Below are positions 33,801-41,837 of a stretch of DNA of 64,000 bases, in pieces. The notes beneath the pieces were generated by a model. The model had not been told where the DNA came from, did no database searches, and saw only the letters and a list, made by a program, of their open reading frames with translations. The translations under genes and the position numbers were made by a program. Each line of letters opens with the position of its first letter. The first letter of the stretch is position 1. This stretch comes from Psychrilyobacter piezotolerans (GTDB lineage Bacteria > Fusobacteriota > Fusobacteriia > Fusobacteriales > Fusobacteriaceae), in contig NZ_QUAJ01000018.1 of NCBI RefSeq assembly GCF_003391055.1, positions 1-64,000 of the forward strand. Direction: 5' to 3'.

Positions 33801-33844
33801 TTGTTTAATCTGTACCTTAAGATATAAAAAGTACAGACCTTCAC
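33797..33844 (-). CDS. Possible 15-residue leader peptide overlapping the hdrB start
   Basis: A GTG at 33844-33842 follows AAAGGGGG and opens a frame of 15 codons whose TGA overlaps the hdrB ATG (ATGA). An inverted repeat (33809-33815 and 33831-33837) lies inside it. hdrB itself has AAGG 14 bases upstream, which is too far, so coupled translation is plausible. The short SD spacing makes it uncertain. Confidence 0.3.
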   Translation of the reverse strand: MKVCTFYILRYRLNK

Positions 33845-33904
33845 CCCCCTTTCAAATTTTAAATATAACTTTGTTATTTTTTTAACAAAATTAGTTGTAA
33901 AAAA

Positions 33905-33924
33905 AATTGATAATAATATCAATT
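33905..33924. promoter_or_regulatory. Fur-box-like inverted repeat upstream of hdrB
   Basis: AATTGATA-ATAA-TATCAATT has perfect 8-bp arms and resembles Fur-family sites. A similar palindrome stands upstream of fumA (37771-37795). Confidence 0.55.
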
Positions 33925-34010
33925 TTTGATTTTAGAATAGTCTTATATCATCATATAACCATTCTGAAATATAAGAATAAATTGTGAAAAAATACTATAA
34001 AAACACATCT

Positions 34011-34052
34011 GATAATATATATAGCTCAAAATTAACTAAAAATCAACTAAAA
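34011..34052 (-). promoter_or_regulatory. Box shared by the hdr and fum control regions, copy 1
   Basis: This 42-base stretch is very similar to 37872-37913. Shared strings on the plus strand are ACTCAA or GCTCAA followed by TTAA(C/T)TAAAAA and CAACTAAAA. It lies 87 bases from the inverted repeat; the fum copy is 77 bases away. Confidence 0.55.
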
Positions 34053-34137
34053 AAATAAAAAAAATAAAAAAATTATAGCAGCTAAAGTTTGGTATTTTGA
34101 TAGATACATTCTGATTTTTTAGAATTGATAAAGAAAT
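34053..34137. other. A/T-only stretch between the hdr control region and the malic enzyme terminator
   Basis: No further feature is recognised here. With the elements listed above it fills the 459-base gap between hdrB and the malic enzyme gene. Confidence 0.5.
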
Positions 34138-34173
34138 AAATCACACCCCATAAAATATTCTGGGGCGTGATTT
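34138..34173 (-). terminator. Hairpin after the malic enzyme gene
   Basis: AAATCACACCCCA pairs with TGGGGCGTGATTT with one mismatch. The T run is short, so it may be a leaky terminator. Confidence 0.6.
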
Positions 34174-34259
34174 AGATATTTCCTTAATTTTTATTAATAG
34201 ACCGTTAGATTTAATTTTTATAATTTCCTAGATAATAAAAAAACTATGAGTTATAATTC

Positions 34260-35447
34260 TTATTTTCTGATTAAGTTATTTTCTATAGCGATCTTCTTAA
34301 CAGTTTCAGCTACAACTGATGCTACTCTGTCGTCAAATGGACTAGGGATGATATAGTCTGCTCTTAATTCCTCTTCCTTCAATACATTGGCAATACCATA
34401 TGCTGCTGCTATCTTCATCTCATCGTTGATTACTGTAGCTCCAGCTTCCAGTGCACCTTTGAACAATCCCGGGAACGCCAGTACATTGTTTACCTGGTTA
34501 GGATAATCCGATCTACCTGTACCTACCACTGCTGCTCCAGCTTCCAATGCATCTTCAGGCATGATCTCAGGTGTTGGATTTGCCATAGCTAAGATAATAG
34601 GATCTGCGTTCATAGATCTGACCATATCTTTAGTAACCATACTAGGTCCTGATACTCCTATAAATACATCTGTTCCCTTTACTAATCCGGCAACTGAATC
34701 TTCCTCTAAGTTTTCTGGAGTATCTATGATATTTTGATCCAATAATTCCTTTACCAAGAATCTGTATTTGTCATATTTATCCTGCATTATAACTCCCTTT
34801 GAGTTATAAGCATATAATGATTTAACTCCTAATCCCTTAAGCATTCTTGCGATAGATGATCCGGCCGAACCGGTACCGATCATAGATACTCTTAAGTCAG
34901 ATATATTTTTTCCCAATAACTTGCATGAATTTATTACTGCAGCTGTAGTAACTATCGCTGTACCATGCTGGTCATCATGGAATACAGGAATGTCTAACTC
35001 TTCAATTAATCTTCTTTCTATTTCAACACATTTAGGAGCTGCTATATCCTCTAAGTTTATTCCGCCAAAACTAGGTGCTAATAATTTGCAGGTTCTGATG
35101 ATTTCTTCAGTATCTGTAGTATCTAAACAGATAGGGAATGCATCTACTCCTCCGAATTCTTTGAATAAAATTGCTTTTCCTTCCATTACAGGGAGAGCTG
35201 CTTCAGGACCGATATCTCCTAATCCTAATACTGCTGTACCGTCTGTGATTACAGCAACCATATTTCCCTTAGCTGTATATTTGTAAACATCACTTTTATT
35301 AGCAGCAATCTTCTTACAAGGTTCTGCCACGCCTGGTGAATAAGCTAAACTTAGGTCTTCCTTAGTCTTTACGCTTACCTTTGAAATAACCTCAATCTTA
35401 CCTTTGTGTTGATCGTGTAATTTTAATGATTCTTCGTATACTCTCAT
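34260..35447 (-). CDS. Malic enzyme (malate to pyruvate and CO2)
   Basis: The 395-residue protein is a short bacterial-type NAD(P)-dependent malic enzyme. It has SLAYSPGVAEPCKKI and TDGTAVLGLGDIGPEAALPVMEGK near the N-terminus, the metal-site segment VFHDDQHGTAIV near 155-166, and the nucleotide-binding GTGSAGSSIARML near 190. It oxidatively decarboxylates malate, giving pyruvate and reducing power. Encoded after fumarase, it splits malate oxidation from the fumarate-to-succinate branch, as expected for dicarboxylate dismutation. The cofactor preference is not decided from sequence. Confidence 0.92.
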   Translation of the reverse strand: MRVYEESLKLHDQHKGKIEVISKVSVKTKEDLSLAYSPGVAEPCKKIAANKSDVYKYTAKGNMVAVITDGTAVLGLGDIGPEAALPVMEGKAILFKEFGGVDAFPICLDTTDTEEIIRTCKLLAPSFGGINLEDIAAPKCVEIERRLIEELDIPVFHDDQHGTAIVTTAAVINSCKLLGKNISDLRVSMIGTGSAGSSIARMLKGLGVKSLYAYNSKGVIMQDKYDKYRFLVKELLDQNIIDTPENLEEDSVAGLVKGTDVFIGVSGPSMVTKDMVRSMNADPIILAMANPTPEIMPEDALEAGAAVVGTGRSDYPNQVNNVLAFPGLFKGALEAGATVINDEMKIAAAYGIANVLKEEELRADYIIPSPFDDRVASVVAETVKKIAIENNLIRK

Positions 35448-35505
35448 AATGATACTCCTCCTGTTTATTTTATTTGATCCTCATATTGAGGTTTTTGCTG
35501 ATTTT

Positions 35506-36057
35506 TTATTGATTTTCACAATTATATTCTTTTTGACCCATTTCATAGAGGTCATTTCCATATATATCATTTATAACGATGGCAGGAAAATCATCTACTT
35601 CCATCTTTCTGATAGCCTCGGATCCCAGATCATCATACGCAATGACTTCAGATTTTTTTATAGATTTTGCTATAAGAGCTGCTGCTCCGCCTACTGCTGC
35701 AAAATATACAGCTTTATTTTTATTTATACATTCCTTTACTTCGTCACTTCTGGCACCCTTTCCAATCATTCCCTTTAATCCAACTTCGATTAATTGTGGT
35801 GCATAGGGATCCATTCTATAAGAAGTTGTAGGTCCTGCACTTCCGATTGCATTTCCCGGCTTAGCAGGACTTGGTCCTACATAATAAATTATTTGTCTGT
35901 CTGGGTCAAAGGGAAGGTCCTTACCCTCTTCCAATAATTTAATTAATCTGGCATGGGCTGCATCTCTTGCTGTGTATATAGTCCCGGATATCTTTACAGT
36001 ATCTCCTGCTTTTAATTTTTCTATATCACTGTCTTTCAATGGTGTTGTTAAGTTCAT
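35506..36057 (-). CDS. fumB: Fumarate hydratase class I, beta subunit
   Basis: The 183-residue protein is the C-terminal (beta) part of two-subunit, iron-sulfur-dependent fumarases. It has the early ISGTIYTARDAAH, the GPTTSYRMDPY substrate segment (about 76-86) and the GKGARSDE loop. It interconverts malate and fumarate together with the alpha subunit. The alpha gene lies upstream, but 814 bases away rather than adjacent, because a palindromic element separates them. Related L-tartrate dehydratases look similar; the malic enzyme next to it supports fumarase. Confidence 0.9.
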   Translation of the reverse strand: MNLTTPLKDSDIEKLKAGDTVKISGTIYTARDAAHARLIKLLEEGKDLPFDPDRQIIYYVGPSPAKPGNAIGSAGPTTSYRMDPYAPQLIEVGLKGMIGKGARSDEVKECINKNKAVYFAAVGGAAALIAKSIKKSEVIAYDDLGSEAIRKMEVDDFPAIVINDIYGNDLYEMGQKEYNCENQ

Positions 36058-36224
36058 TTTATAACCTCCATAATATTAAATTTTAATTTTTTATTGGATA
36101 TAATGTCATATTATTTTTTATACGTTATCTGTGACTAAAATTTTTATAGCTAAAACACAGAAGTTTTTAAAATATTTAACCGCTAATGCCGCTAATTAAC
36201 GCTGAATTAACCTGTAAAAAAGAC

Positions 36225-36718
36225 CTAAGGATTCCATCCTTAACAGGCTCTGTTTCTTTTTATCTGAAAAAGAAACAGAGAAAAGAAAAGCAGACTTTTT
36301 CTAAATGATGTCATAGGGGTAAGTCCATGGATCCCCGTTTCTTATTGGGGTGCCTGACGGGCATGGTAGGCACGACGAAACTAGCAATATATTTACTGAG
36401 AAGTAGAGTAACATCTAGAAAAAGGAATTTCAAAGAAAAGCTAGACGACTATAAACTTCGCTTTAAACCCCCAAAAATATCACTGAGAATCTCTGTGTTG
36501 ATAGATTTTTTTAACTTTGAAAGTGATATTACTTTGTACTTTCATAGATACTAGAGCGTTCAACAAATTAAGTTCCGCAGTTAAGCGAGGACTGTAGCTT
36601 TCAAAGCTCGTATATTAATATTTTACTTAGAAACAATTTTCAAAGTTTGAGCTTTTCTTTGGTTCGTTTCTTTTGCTCACCAAAAGTAAATGAACCCAGT
36701 TAAGGGTGGAACCCTTAG
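36225..36718. mobile_element. 494-bp palindrome-ended element between the fumarase subunit genes
   Basis: Terminal inverted repeats of 20 bases (36225-36244 and 36699-36718) match at 18 positions. Strong internal hairpins lie near each end: CTCTGTTTCTTTTT with its complement at about 36249-36280, and GGTTCGTTT...AAATGAACC near 36661-36695. Another hairpin (ATCCCC/GGGGT) is near 36331. A 75-codon frame (36327-36554) resembles chance translation of palindromic repeats and is not called a gene. No transposase is encoded, so this may be a non-autonomous element or a structured RNA. The flanks (36058-36224 and 36719-36871) are AT-rich and show nothing else. Confidence 0.6.
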
Positions 36719-36871
36719 AATTTATTAGTGTAGTTCTTTATCTAATTTTCTCAAAGTCCTATGTTTATAAAATAAACTAATATCGCAAAATTCTTAACTT
36801 ACTTGATAAGTTCTAGTTATTTTGGTGATGCCCTTTACGGGTAGTTCTTTGGTTATGAAGAATTAAATATC

Positions 36872-37714
36872 TTATAGTATTACTTCCTTATGTCTGGCAG
36901 CATGACAATTTATGTTGATGGCAACCGGTAACGATGCAATATGACAAGGGTAAGCTTCTACCTTTACCGAGAGTGCAGTGTTTCTTCCACCTAATCCCAT
37001 AGGGCCTACTCCGGTTTTATTTACTAACTCCAATAATTCATCTTCTAATTTAGCATTTATAGGATTTGAACTGCTGTCATTTATATCTCTCATAAGAGAT
37101 TCTTTAGCTAAGAGTGCAGCTTTTTCAAAAGACCCGCCTATTCCTACTCCTACAATAATTGGAGGACATGGATTTCCACCGGCATTTTTAATTGTTTCCA
37201 CAACAAAGTCCTTAATCCCTTCTATACCATCAGCTGGTTTTAACATCCTGATAGCACTCATATTTTCACTTCCACCACCCTTAGGAGCCACTATAATTTT
37301 CACCTTATCGCTGCCAGGTATTAATTTAGTGTGGATAATTCCAGGAGTGTTATCCTTTGTATTTACCCTGTCCAATGGATTTTTTACAACGGATTTTCTC
37401 AAGAATCCTTTTTCATAACCCCTTCTGATTCCTTCATTTACAGCTTCATATATGTCTCCGTCTATATAAACCTCGGTCCCGATTTCTAAAAATACCACTA
37501 CTATACCGGTATCCTGGCACATAGGTACCTGGTTCTCCTGGGCAATTTCATGATTTTCAACTATTTGATCTAATATATTTTTCCCTACAGGTGAAACCTC
37601 TGTTTTGGCCATTTTTTTTAAATTATCCAAAACATCGGAACCTAAATAGAAATTGGCGTCTATACACATTTTTTCTACAGCATTTGTTACCTTAATTAAA
37701 TCCAAGTTTTTCAT
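36872..37714 (-). CDS. fumA: Fumarate hydratase class I, alpha subunit
   Basis: The 280-residue protein is the N-terminal (alpha) part of a class I fumarase. Candidate [4Fe-4S] ligands are Cys66 (MCQDTG), Cys183 (NPCPP) and Cys270 (INCHAARH). The segments [13 protein letters not shown] and [13 protein letters not shown] are typical of the family. It hydrates fumarate or dehydrates malate in the cytoplasm, together with the beta subunit. Its control region resembles that of hdrB, with a Fur-like palindrome 57 bases upstream. A good AAAGGAG site precedes the ATG. Confidence 0.92.
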   Translation of the reverse strand: MKNLDLIKVTNAVEKMCIDANFYLGSDVLDNLKKMAKTEVSPVGKNILDQIVENHEIAQENQVPMCQDTGIVVVFLEIGTEVYIDGDIYEAVNEGIRRGYEKGFLRKSVVKNPLDRVNTKDNTPGIIHTKLIPGSDKVKIIVAPKGGGSENMSAIRMLKPADGIEGIKDFVVETIKNAGGNPCPPIIVGVGIGGSFEKAALLAKESLMRDINDSSSNPINAKLEDELLELVNKTGVGPMGLGGRNTALSVKVEAYPCHIASLPVAININCHAARHKEVIL

Positions 37715-37770
37715 CTGATCACTCCTTTAGTTATTGCATGTTATTTTTTTAACAAACAAGTTTTAAAAAA

Positions 37771-37795
37771 AATATTGATATTCATTATCAATATT
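37771..37795. promoter_or_regulatory. Fur-box-like inverted repeat upstream of fumA
   Basis: AATATTGATA and TATCAATATT are perfect 10-bp arms around TTCAT. The centre TGATATTCATTATCA differs from the 7-1-7 Fur-family consensus at one position. Confidence 0.6.
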
Positions 37796-37871
37796 TTATT
37801 TTTTTATTCTAAACAAATAAAATGTATTTTTTAGAGTTCTGCATGCTGAAATATACTCATTCTAAAATGTT

Positions 37872-37913
37872 AATAGTATATATAACTCAAGTTTAATTAA
37901 AAAGCAACTAAAA
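37872..37913 (-). promoter_or_regulatory. Box shared by the hdr and fum control regions, copy 2
   Basis: Counterpart of 34011-34052. CTGAAATATA also occurs near both copies (33964 and 37851). The rest of the 355-base gap before the next gene holds only AT-rich sequence and a TATAAT box near 38050. Confidence 0.55.
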
Positions 37914-38069
37914 TTTTATAAAATTTTATAAATGCTGAAAAAATAAGACAGAGATAGTTCTGTGATGTTATTATTTATTTTATGATTATGTAGAGGATGC
38001 TGTTGATCCGGTTAAAAAATAACACTAGTTATAGAGGGAAAATAGTATATAATACTATGGAGGTGGGAA

Positions 38070-38867
38070 ATGTATTCAGATGAAAAGAAAATATTAACAC
38101 AAATCTATAGATGGTTTTCATTTTATGAAAAAAATTCAACTTTGGAATCTCAATTGAAGATACTCAGTAAGAATATATCTATTGATTCAGGGTTAGAAAA
38201 AGTTTTTGGTATAGATGATTATCTAAAAAAGATAGATTTAATTCCTAAAAATTGGAAGAGTATCTACAATATTTTAGATTACCAGATTGAAAGCAGAAAA
38301 AACGGGAGTTATATAGTAGACACTTTAGTAGAATATGATAACTTAGGAGTAAAGGATGATTTAAAAACAACTTTTAAATACATTTTTAGTTTAAATTATG
38401 AAAAGAATGGAAAGGATAAAATGTTCATGCCTTTAATTCAAAGTGTAAGGGTGTCTGCATTGGGAATTCATGATCATATTTTAGAAAAAAATAAAAATAA
38501 GATCCTGGCATCACTGAATTATTTTTATCTTTTAATTGATAAAAATGATAAGGAAGTAGAATGTTTTAAAGAAATATTAAGTAGAAATTTTAATCTGGAT
38601 TTTCAAGGAAAAAATATTGATTCGTTTAAAAATCTAAAAAAATACTATATATCCAATAATAAGGAATATAAAAACTTGGACCATAGGGTAGAAGATATTG
38701 AGATTTTAGAAATAAAAAAATCTGAGTATAAAGTCCAATTAATAATAAGTTTGGAAAAAATAGACAGAAGAGATCATCTCTCGGAAAAAGAATTTTATGT
38801 AGACATAGAATTAGAAGATTGTGGTTCAGATTTATTGAAGATTAAATCACTTAAAAATAAAGATTAA
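38070..38867 (+). CDS. Uncharacterised protein, possibly two NTF2-like domains
   Basis: The 265-residue protein is not recognised with certainty. It has no signal peptide or membrane segment and is rich in Lys, Asp and Glu. Two halves show a weakly similar pattern: an initial helix ending in YFYLLI or IYRWFSFYEK, and a later strand-rich part (YIFSLNYEKN, VQLIISLEKI). This would fit a pair of NTF2/SnoaL-like domains. GGAGGTGGGAA precedes the ATG and a perfect terminator follows, so it is a single-gene unit. Confidence 0.7.
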   Translation: MYSDEKKILTQIYRWFSFYEKNSTLESQLKILSKNISIDSGLEKVFGIDDYLKKIDLIPKNWKSIYNILDYQIESRKNGSYIVDTLVEYDNLGVKDDLKTTFKYIFSLNYEKNGKDKMFMPLIQSVRVSALGIHDHILEKNKNKILASLNYFYLLIDKNDKEVECFKEILSRNFNLDFQGKNIDSFKNLKKYYISNNKEYKNLDHRVEDIEILEIKKSEYKVQLIISLEKIDRRDHLSEKEFYVDIELEDCGSDLLKIKSLKNKD

Positions 38868-38887
38868 GAAAAAATTTCCTAGACGAT

Positions 38888-38935
38888 AAAAACCAATAAA
38901 ACAAGAGCTTTAAAGCTCTTGTTTTATTGGTTTTT
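38888..38935. terminator. Strong bidirectional terminator
   Basis: AAAACCAATAAAACAAGAGC and its exact complement form a stem of over 20 bp, with T runs on both strands. Confidence 0.9.
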
Positions 38936-39091
38936 ATAAATGAAAGTTATAAAATAGATGAAACGCAATATTCATTCAAGAGGTTAGTAAAATATCGTAT
39001 TCAAATAAATCACTGCAGTAGTTCAACTTTATAATTTTCTTTTAATTTATTCATTTTCGTAACAATAACTTTTTCTGTGTATGAAGTTTAT

Positions 39092-39358
39092 TTACTTCAT
39101 AAATTTATCAATTGCTTTATTTAATTTATCCAATGCTTCAGAATCATTGTTTCTTACAGCATCTGTTGTACAATGACTGATATGTTCCTTTAATATAATT
39201 TTTCCTGCATTGTTAAGTGCAGAACGTACAGCTGCAATTTGTATCAGTATATCTTCACATTCTTTTTCTTCGATAATCATTCTTTTAATAGCTTCAGTAT
39301 GGCCAATGATTCTAGAAAACCTATTAATCATTTGTTTTTGGTTAGGGTGATTTCCCAT
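39092..39358 (-). CDS. CsoR/FrmR-family metal- or formaldehyde-sensing repressor
   Basis: The 88-residue all-helical protein belongs to the CsoR/RcnR/FrmR (DUF156) family. The copper-type ligand triad Cys34, His59, Cys63 is present (EKECEDIL, KEHISHC). That fits CsoR-like Cu(I) sensing, though persulfide (CstR) or other ligands cannot be excluded. It lies 102 bases after the MATE pump gene on the same strand. A GC-centred palindrome of the kind CsoR proteins bind precedes the pump gene. The pair is probably an autoregulated operon. Confidence 0.88.
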   Translation of the reverse strand: MGNHPNQKQMINRFSRIIGHTEAIKRMIIEEKECEDILIQIAAVRSALNNAGKIILKEHISHCTTDAVRNNDSEALDKLNKAIDKFMK

Positions 39359-39460
39359 CTTAATCTCTCCTTTTTTCAGTGAATAAATTAATAGTATATT
39401 TAACTAAATAATCTATAGAACTTTTGTTTTTAATATACAATAATTATTATATATTTACAA

Positions 39461-40837
39461 TTATTTAATGTAATTAATATTAGTTTCAGTTAAAGACTTA
39501 CCCGTTATAAATCTAAGGATGAGAAGGGTCCCGCGGATGACTATATCAGCAGCAATAGCCAGCCATACTCCTGTGATACCCATATTTAATTTTATACCTA
39601 GAATATATATTCCGGTTACTCTTATAAACCATATACCAATAAATGTTATATACATTGGATATTTAGTATCTCCGGCTCCTTGAAGTGCTGAAGTGATAAC
39701 AAAGGTTGCCGCTAAAGTAGGCTGAACAAATGCGATTATTCTCAGAGCTTTTGAACCATCTCTAATAATAGCGGGGTCTTCGGAGAATATACTGGTTAAA
39801 TAGGGTGCAAAAATAAAGATAACAGCACCTACAATACTCATAAAAACTACAGCCATTATATAACATAAGATTCCTGATTCTTTAGCGGATTTTACATCTC
39901 CTTCTCCAAGCTGCTGCCCGACTAAAGTAGCAGCCACAACTCCAAACCCCATAGCAGGTAGGTAAGTGAAGGACTCGATAACTCCGGCAATATTATGGGC
40001 GGCATAGGTGGCTTCACTTATGGAGATAATCATGGATATATAGATTAGCTGTCCGGTACGCATAATTAATTTTTCCATTGCAGCAGGAACACTTATAATA
40101 CTGATATTTTTTATAATATCCCAATTTAACTTAAAGAGTTTATTTTTTGTAATGATGATATCTGACGATGATTTATCGGTATTGCTGTTTTTAGAAACAG
40201 TTAAGGATTTCCATAGCAGTATAACCCCCAGTGTTCTAGCGATACTTGTAGCTATTCCAGCTCCTAACAGGCCTAATCCGTTCCAGTTCCCTAAACCAAA
40301 AATTAAAAAATAGTTGAGAATAGTATTTATAATATTTACAATAAATCCAACCTTCATAGGAGTTTTAGTGTCTTTATTACTCCTCAGGGCACTGGACAAA
40401 ATCATAGAAATGGAAATTAAAACACTGGGAGTTCCCACAGCCCAAAAATAAGGCAGGGTAATTTTAATGACATTAGAGCTTAATCCTAGTAAGGATAAGA
40501 GAGGCTTTGCAAAAATCACATTAATTAATCCGCTTAAAAATCCTATTCCTATAGCTAAATTTATAGACTGGTGAAGGATATTGTTAGTATTTTTATAATC
40601 CTTCATCCCTATATTTCTAGTCATTAGAGCACTGCACCCCACACTGACGGCTAAGAAAAAAGCTATATATATATTCATAATACTGTTGGAAGCACTAACC
40701 CCTGCCAGTGCTTCTGTACCGAGTTTACCAATAAAAAATGTATCTATAAATCCTACAGATATCTGCATGGTATTTTCAAGAATAGCTGGAATAGCTAAAG
40801 CGGTGATTATTTTAACAGACTGTAATTTTTCTTTCAT
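39461..40837 (-). CDS. MATE-family efflux transporter
   Basis: The 458-residue protein has twelve predicted membrane segments in two halves and the MatE family layout (NIYIAFFLAVSVGCSALMTRNIG early; AATFVITSALQGAGDTKYPM late). It exports organic cations or drugs with a sodium or proton gradient. The ATG at 40837 follows GGAGGG; an earlier in-frame ATG at 40849 overlaps that site. Control by a CsoR-type regulator would be unusual for a MATE pump and may hint at a metal-chelate or thiol-related substrate. Confidence 0.92.
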   Translation of the reverse strand: MKEKLQSVKIITALAIPAILENTMQISVGFIDTFFIGKLGTEALAGVSASNSIMNIYIAFFLAVSVGCSALMTRNIGMKDYKNTNNILHQSINLAIGIGFLSGLINVIFAKPLLSLLGLSSNVIKITLPYFWAVGTPSVLISISMILSSALRSNKDTKTPMKVGFIVNIINTILNYFLIFGLGNWNGLGLLGAGIATSIARTLGVILLWKSLTVSKNSNTDKSSSDIIITKNKLFKLNWDIIKNISIISVPAAMEKLIMRTGQLIYISMIISISEATYAAHNIAGVIESFTYLPAMGFGVVAATLVGQQLGEGDVKSAKESGILCYIMAVVFMSIVGAVIFIFAPYLTSIFSEDPAIIRDGSKALRIIAFVQPTLAATFVITSALQGAGDTKYPMYITFIGIWFIRVTGIYILGIKLNMGITGVWLAIAADIVIRGTLLILRFITGKSLTETNINYIK

Positions 40838-40857
40838 AAAACCCTCCATTACTCTTT

Positions 40858-40880
40858 TATATCCCCTATGGGGGGATATA
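40858..40880. promoter_or_regulatory. CsoR-type operator before the MATE gene
   Basis: TATATCCCC and GGGGATATA are perfect 9-bp arms around TATGG, the usual shape of CsoR-family operators (G-tracts flanked by AT). Confidence 0.7.
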
Positions 40881-40973
40881 AAAGATATTACAACTAAAAA
40901 AAATAAAAATCAAATTAATATTTTTGATGTTAAACTAAGATCTATAGTTTAAGAGTAAAATTTACCGTGTATA

Positions 40974-40988
40974 GTAACATGATGTTAC
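40974..40988. promoter_or_regulatory. Palindrome GTAACATGATGTTAC
   Basis: A 15-base perfect palindrome around a central G, midway in the 328-base divergent region between the MATE and response regulator genes. The binding protein is unknown. Confidence 0.4.
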
Positions 40989-41088
40989 AATTAGCCATAA
41001 TGTATTAACAAATTAGGTTTAAATAAAATTTTTCTATAAAAGTCCTATAATTAAATTATATAAAATTTAAATAAAAAATAATAAAACC

Positions 41089-41104
41089 GTCACATTTTTG
41101 TGAC
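41089..41104. promoter_or_regulatory. Palindrome GTCACA-TTTT-TGTGAC before the response regulator gene
   Basis: Perfect 6-bp arms 62 bases before the start codon, like half-sites of CRP/FNR-type regulators. It could also be an autoregulatory site. Confidence 0.45.
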
Positions 41105-41165
41105 ATTAATATGATAAACTTAATTATAGAAATTTAAAGTCACAGATTTATTACAAGGAGATTAA

Positions 41166-41837
41166 ATGAAGCTATTAATTGTTGAAGATAACATAGATTT
41201 AAATGATATGTTAAAACTATTTTTTTCTGAGAAGGGATTTACAGTAATTCAGGCATTCAATAAAGATCAGGGGTTAAATTTGTTTTATGACAGATCGCCA
41301 GATGTCATAATACTTGATTTAAACCTTCCTGATGGAAATGGTCTGGAAATATGTCATGAGATAAAAAAAAACAGCCAAATTCCTGTTCTTATTTTAACCG
41401 CCAACTCCTCATCTGAAGATGAAATATACGGGCTAAAAAGTGGAGCAGATGATTATGTTTCCAAGCCTTTTAATCTTGAGATACTCTATTTAAGATTAAA
41501 GACTCTTATAAGGAAACTGGATAAAAAAGAAGTGAAAATTTCAAAATCTATTAGGGTTTTAACAAAGGAATTTAAAGTTTTTATTAATGGTCAATTAATT
41601 AATTTCTCTCCAAAAGAATATGATTTACTTTTATACCTCTGGGAAAATAAAGGGGTTTTTCTATCACGGGAAAAAATTATAAACCATGTATGGGGGTTTG
41701 ATTATTACGGAGATCCCAGAACGGTGGATACTCATATAAATCGTTTAAGAAATAAAATTATTAATAGTGATGTGTTAATTGAGAATAAGAGAGGGAGAGG
41801 TTATAGGTTTACAGATGAAAATAAAAATCAAATTTAA
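41166..41837 (+). CDS. OmpR/PhoB-family response regulator
   Basis: The 223-residue protein has a receiver domain (1-115) with the phospho-acceptor Asp51 (VIILDLNLPDGNG), acidic pocket ED near 7-8 and Lys in VSKPFN. A winged-helix effector domain follows (about 128-218: FSPKEYDLLLYLWENKG, RTVDTHINRLRNKI). It activates or represses promoters when phosphorylated by the sensor kinase encoded next, whose start lies inside its end. The murE gene downstream suggests an envelope-related signal, but this is not proven. Confidence 0.93.
   Translation: MKLLIVEDNIDLNDMLKLFFSEKGFTVIQAFNKDQGLNLFYDRSPDVIILDLNLPDGNGLEICHEIKKNSQIPVLILTANSSSEDEIYGLKSGADDYVSKPFNLEILYLRLKTLIRKLDKKEVKISKSIRVLTKEFKVFINGQLINFSPKEYDLLLYLWENKGVFLSREKIINHVWGFDYYGDPRTVDTHINRLRNKIINSDVLIENKRGRGYRFTDENKNQI

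Noticed and set aside
36327-36554. 75-codon frame inside the palindromic element
   Set aside because: It translates hairpin sequence and has no ribosome site. The product looks like the chance peptides often seen from palindromic repeats.
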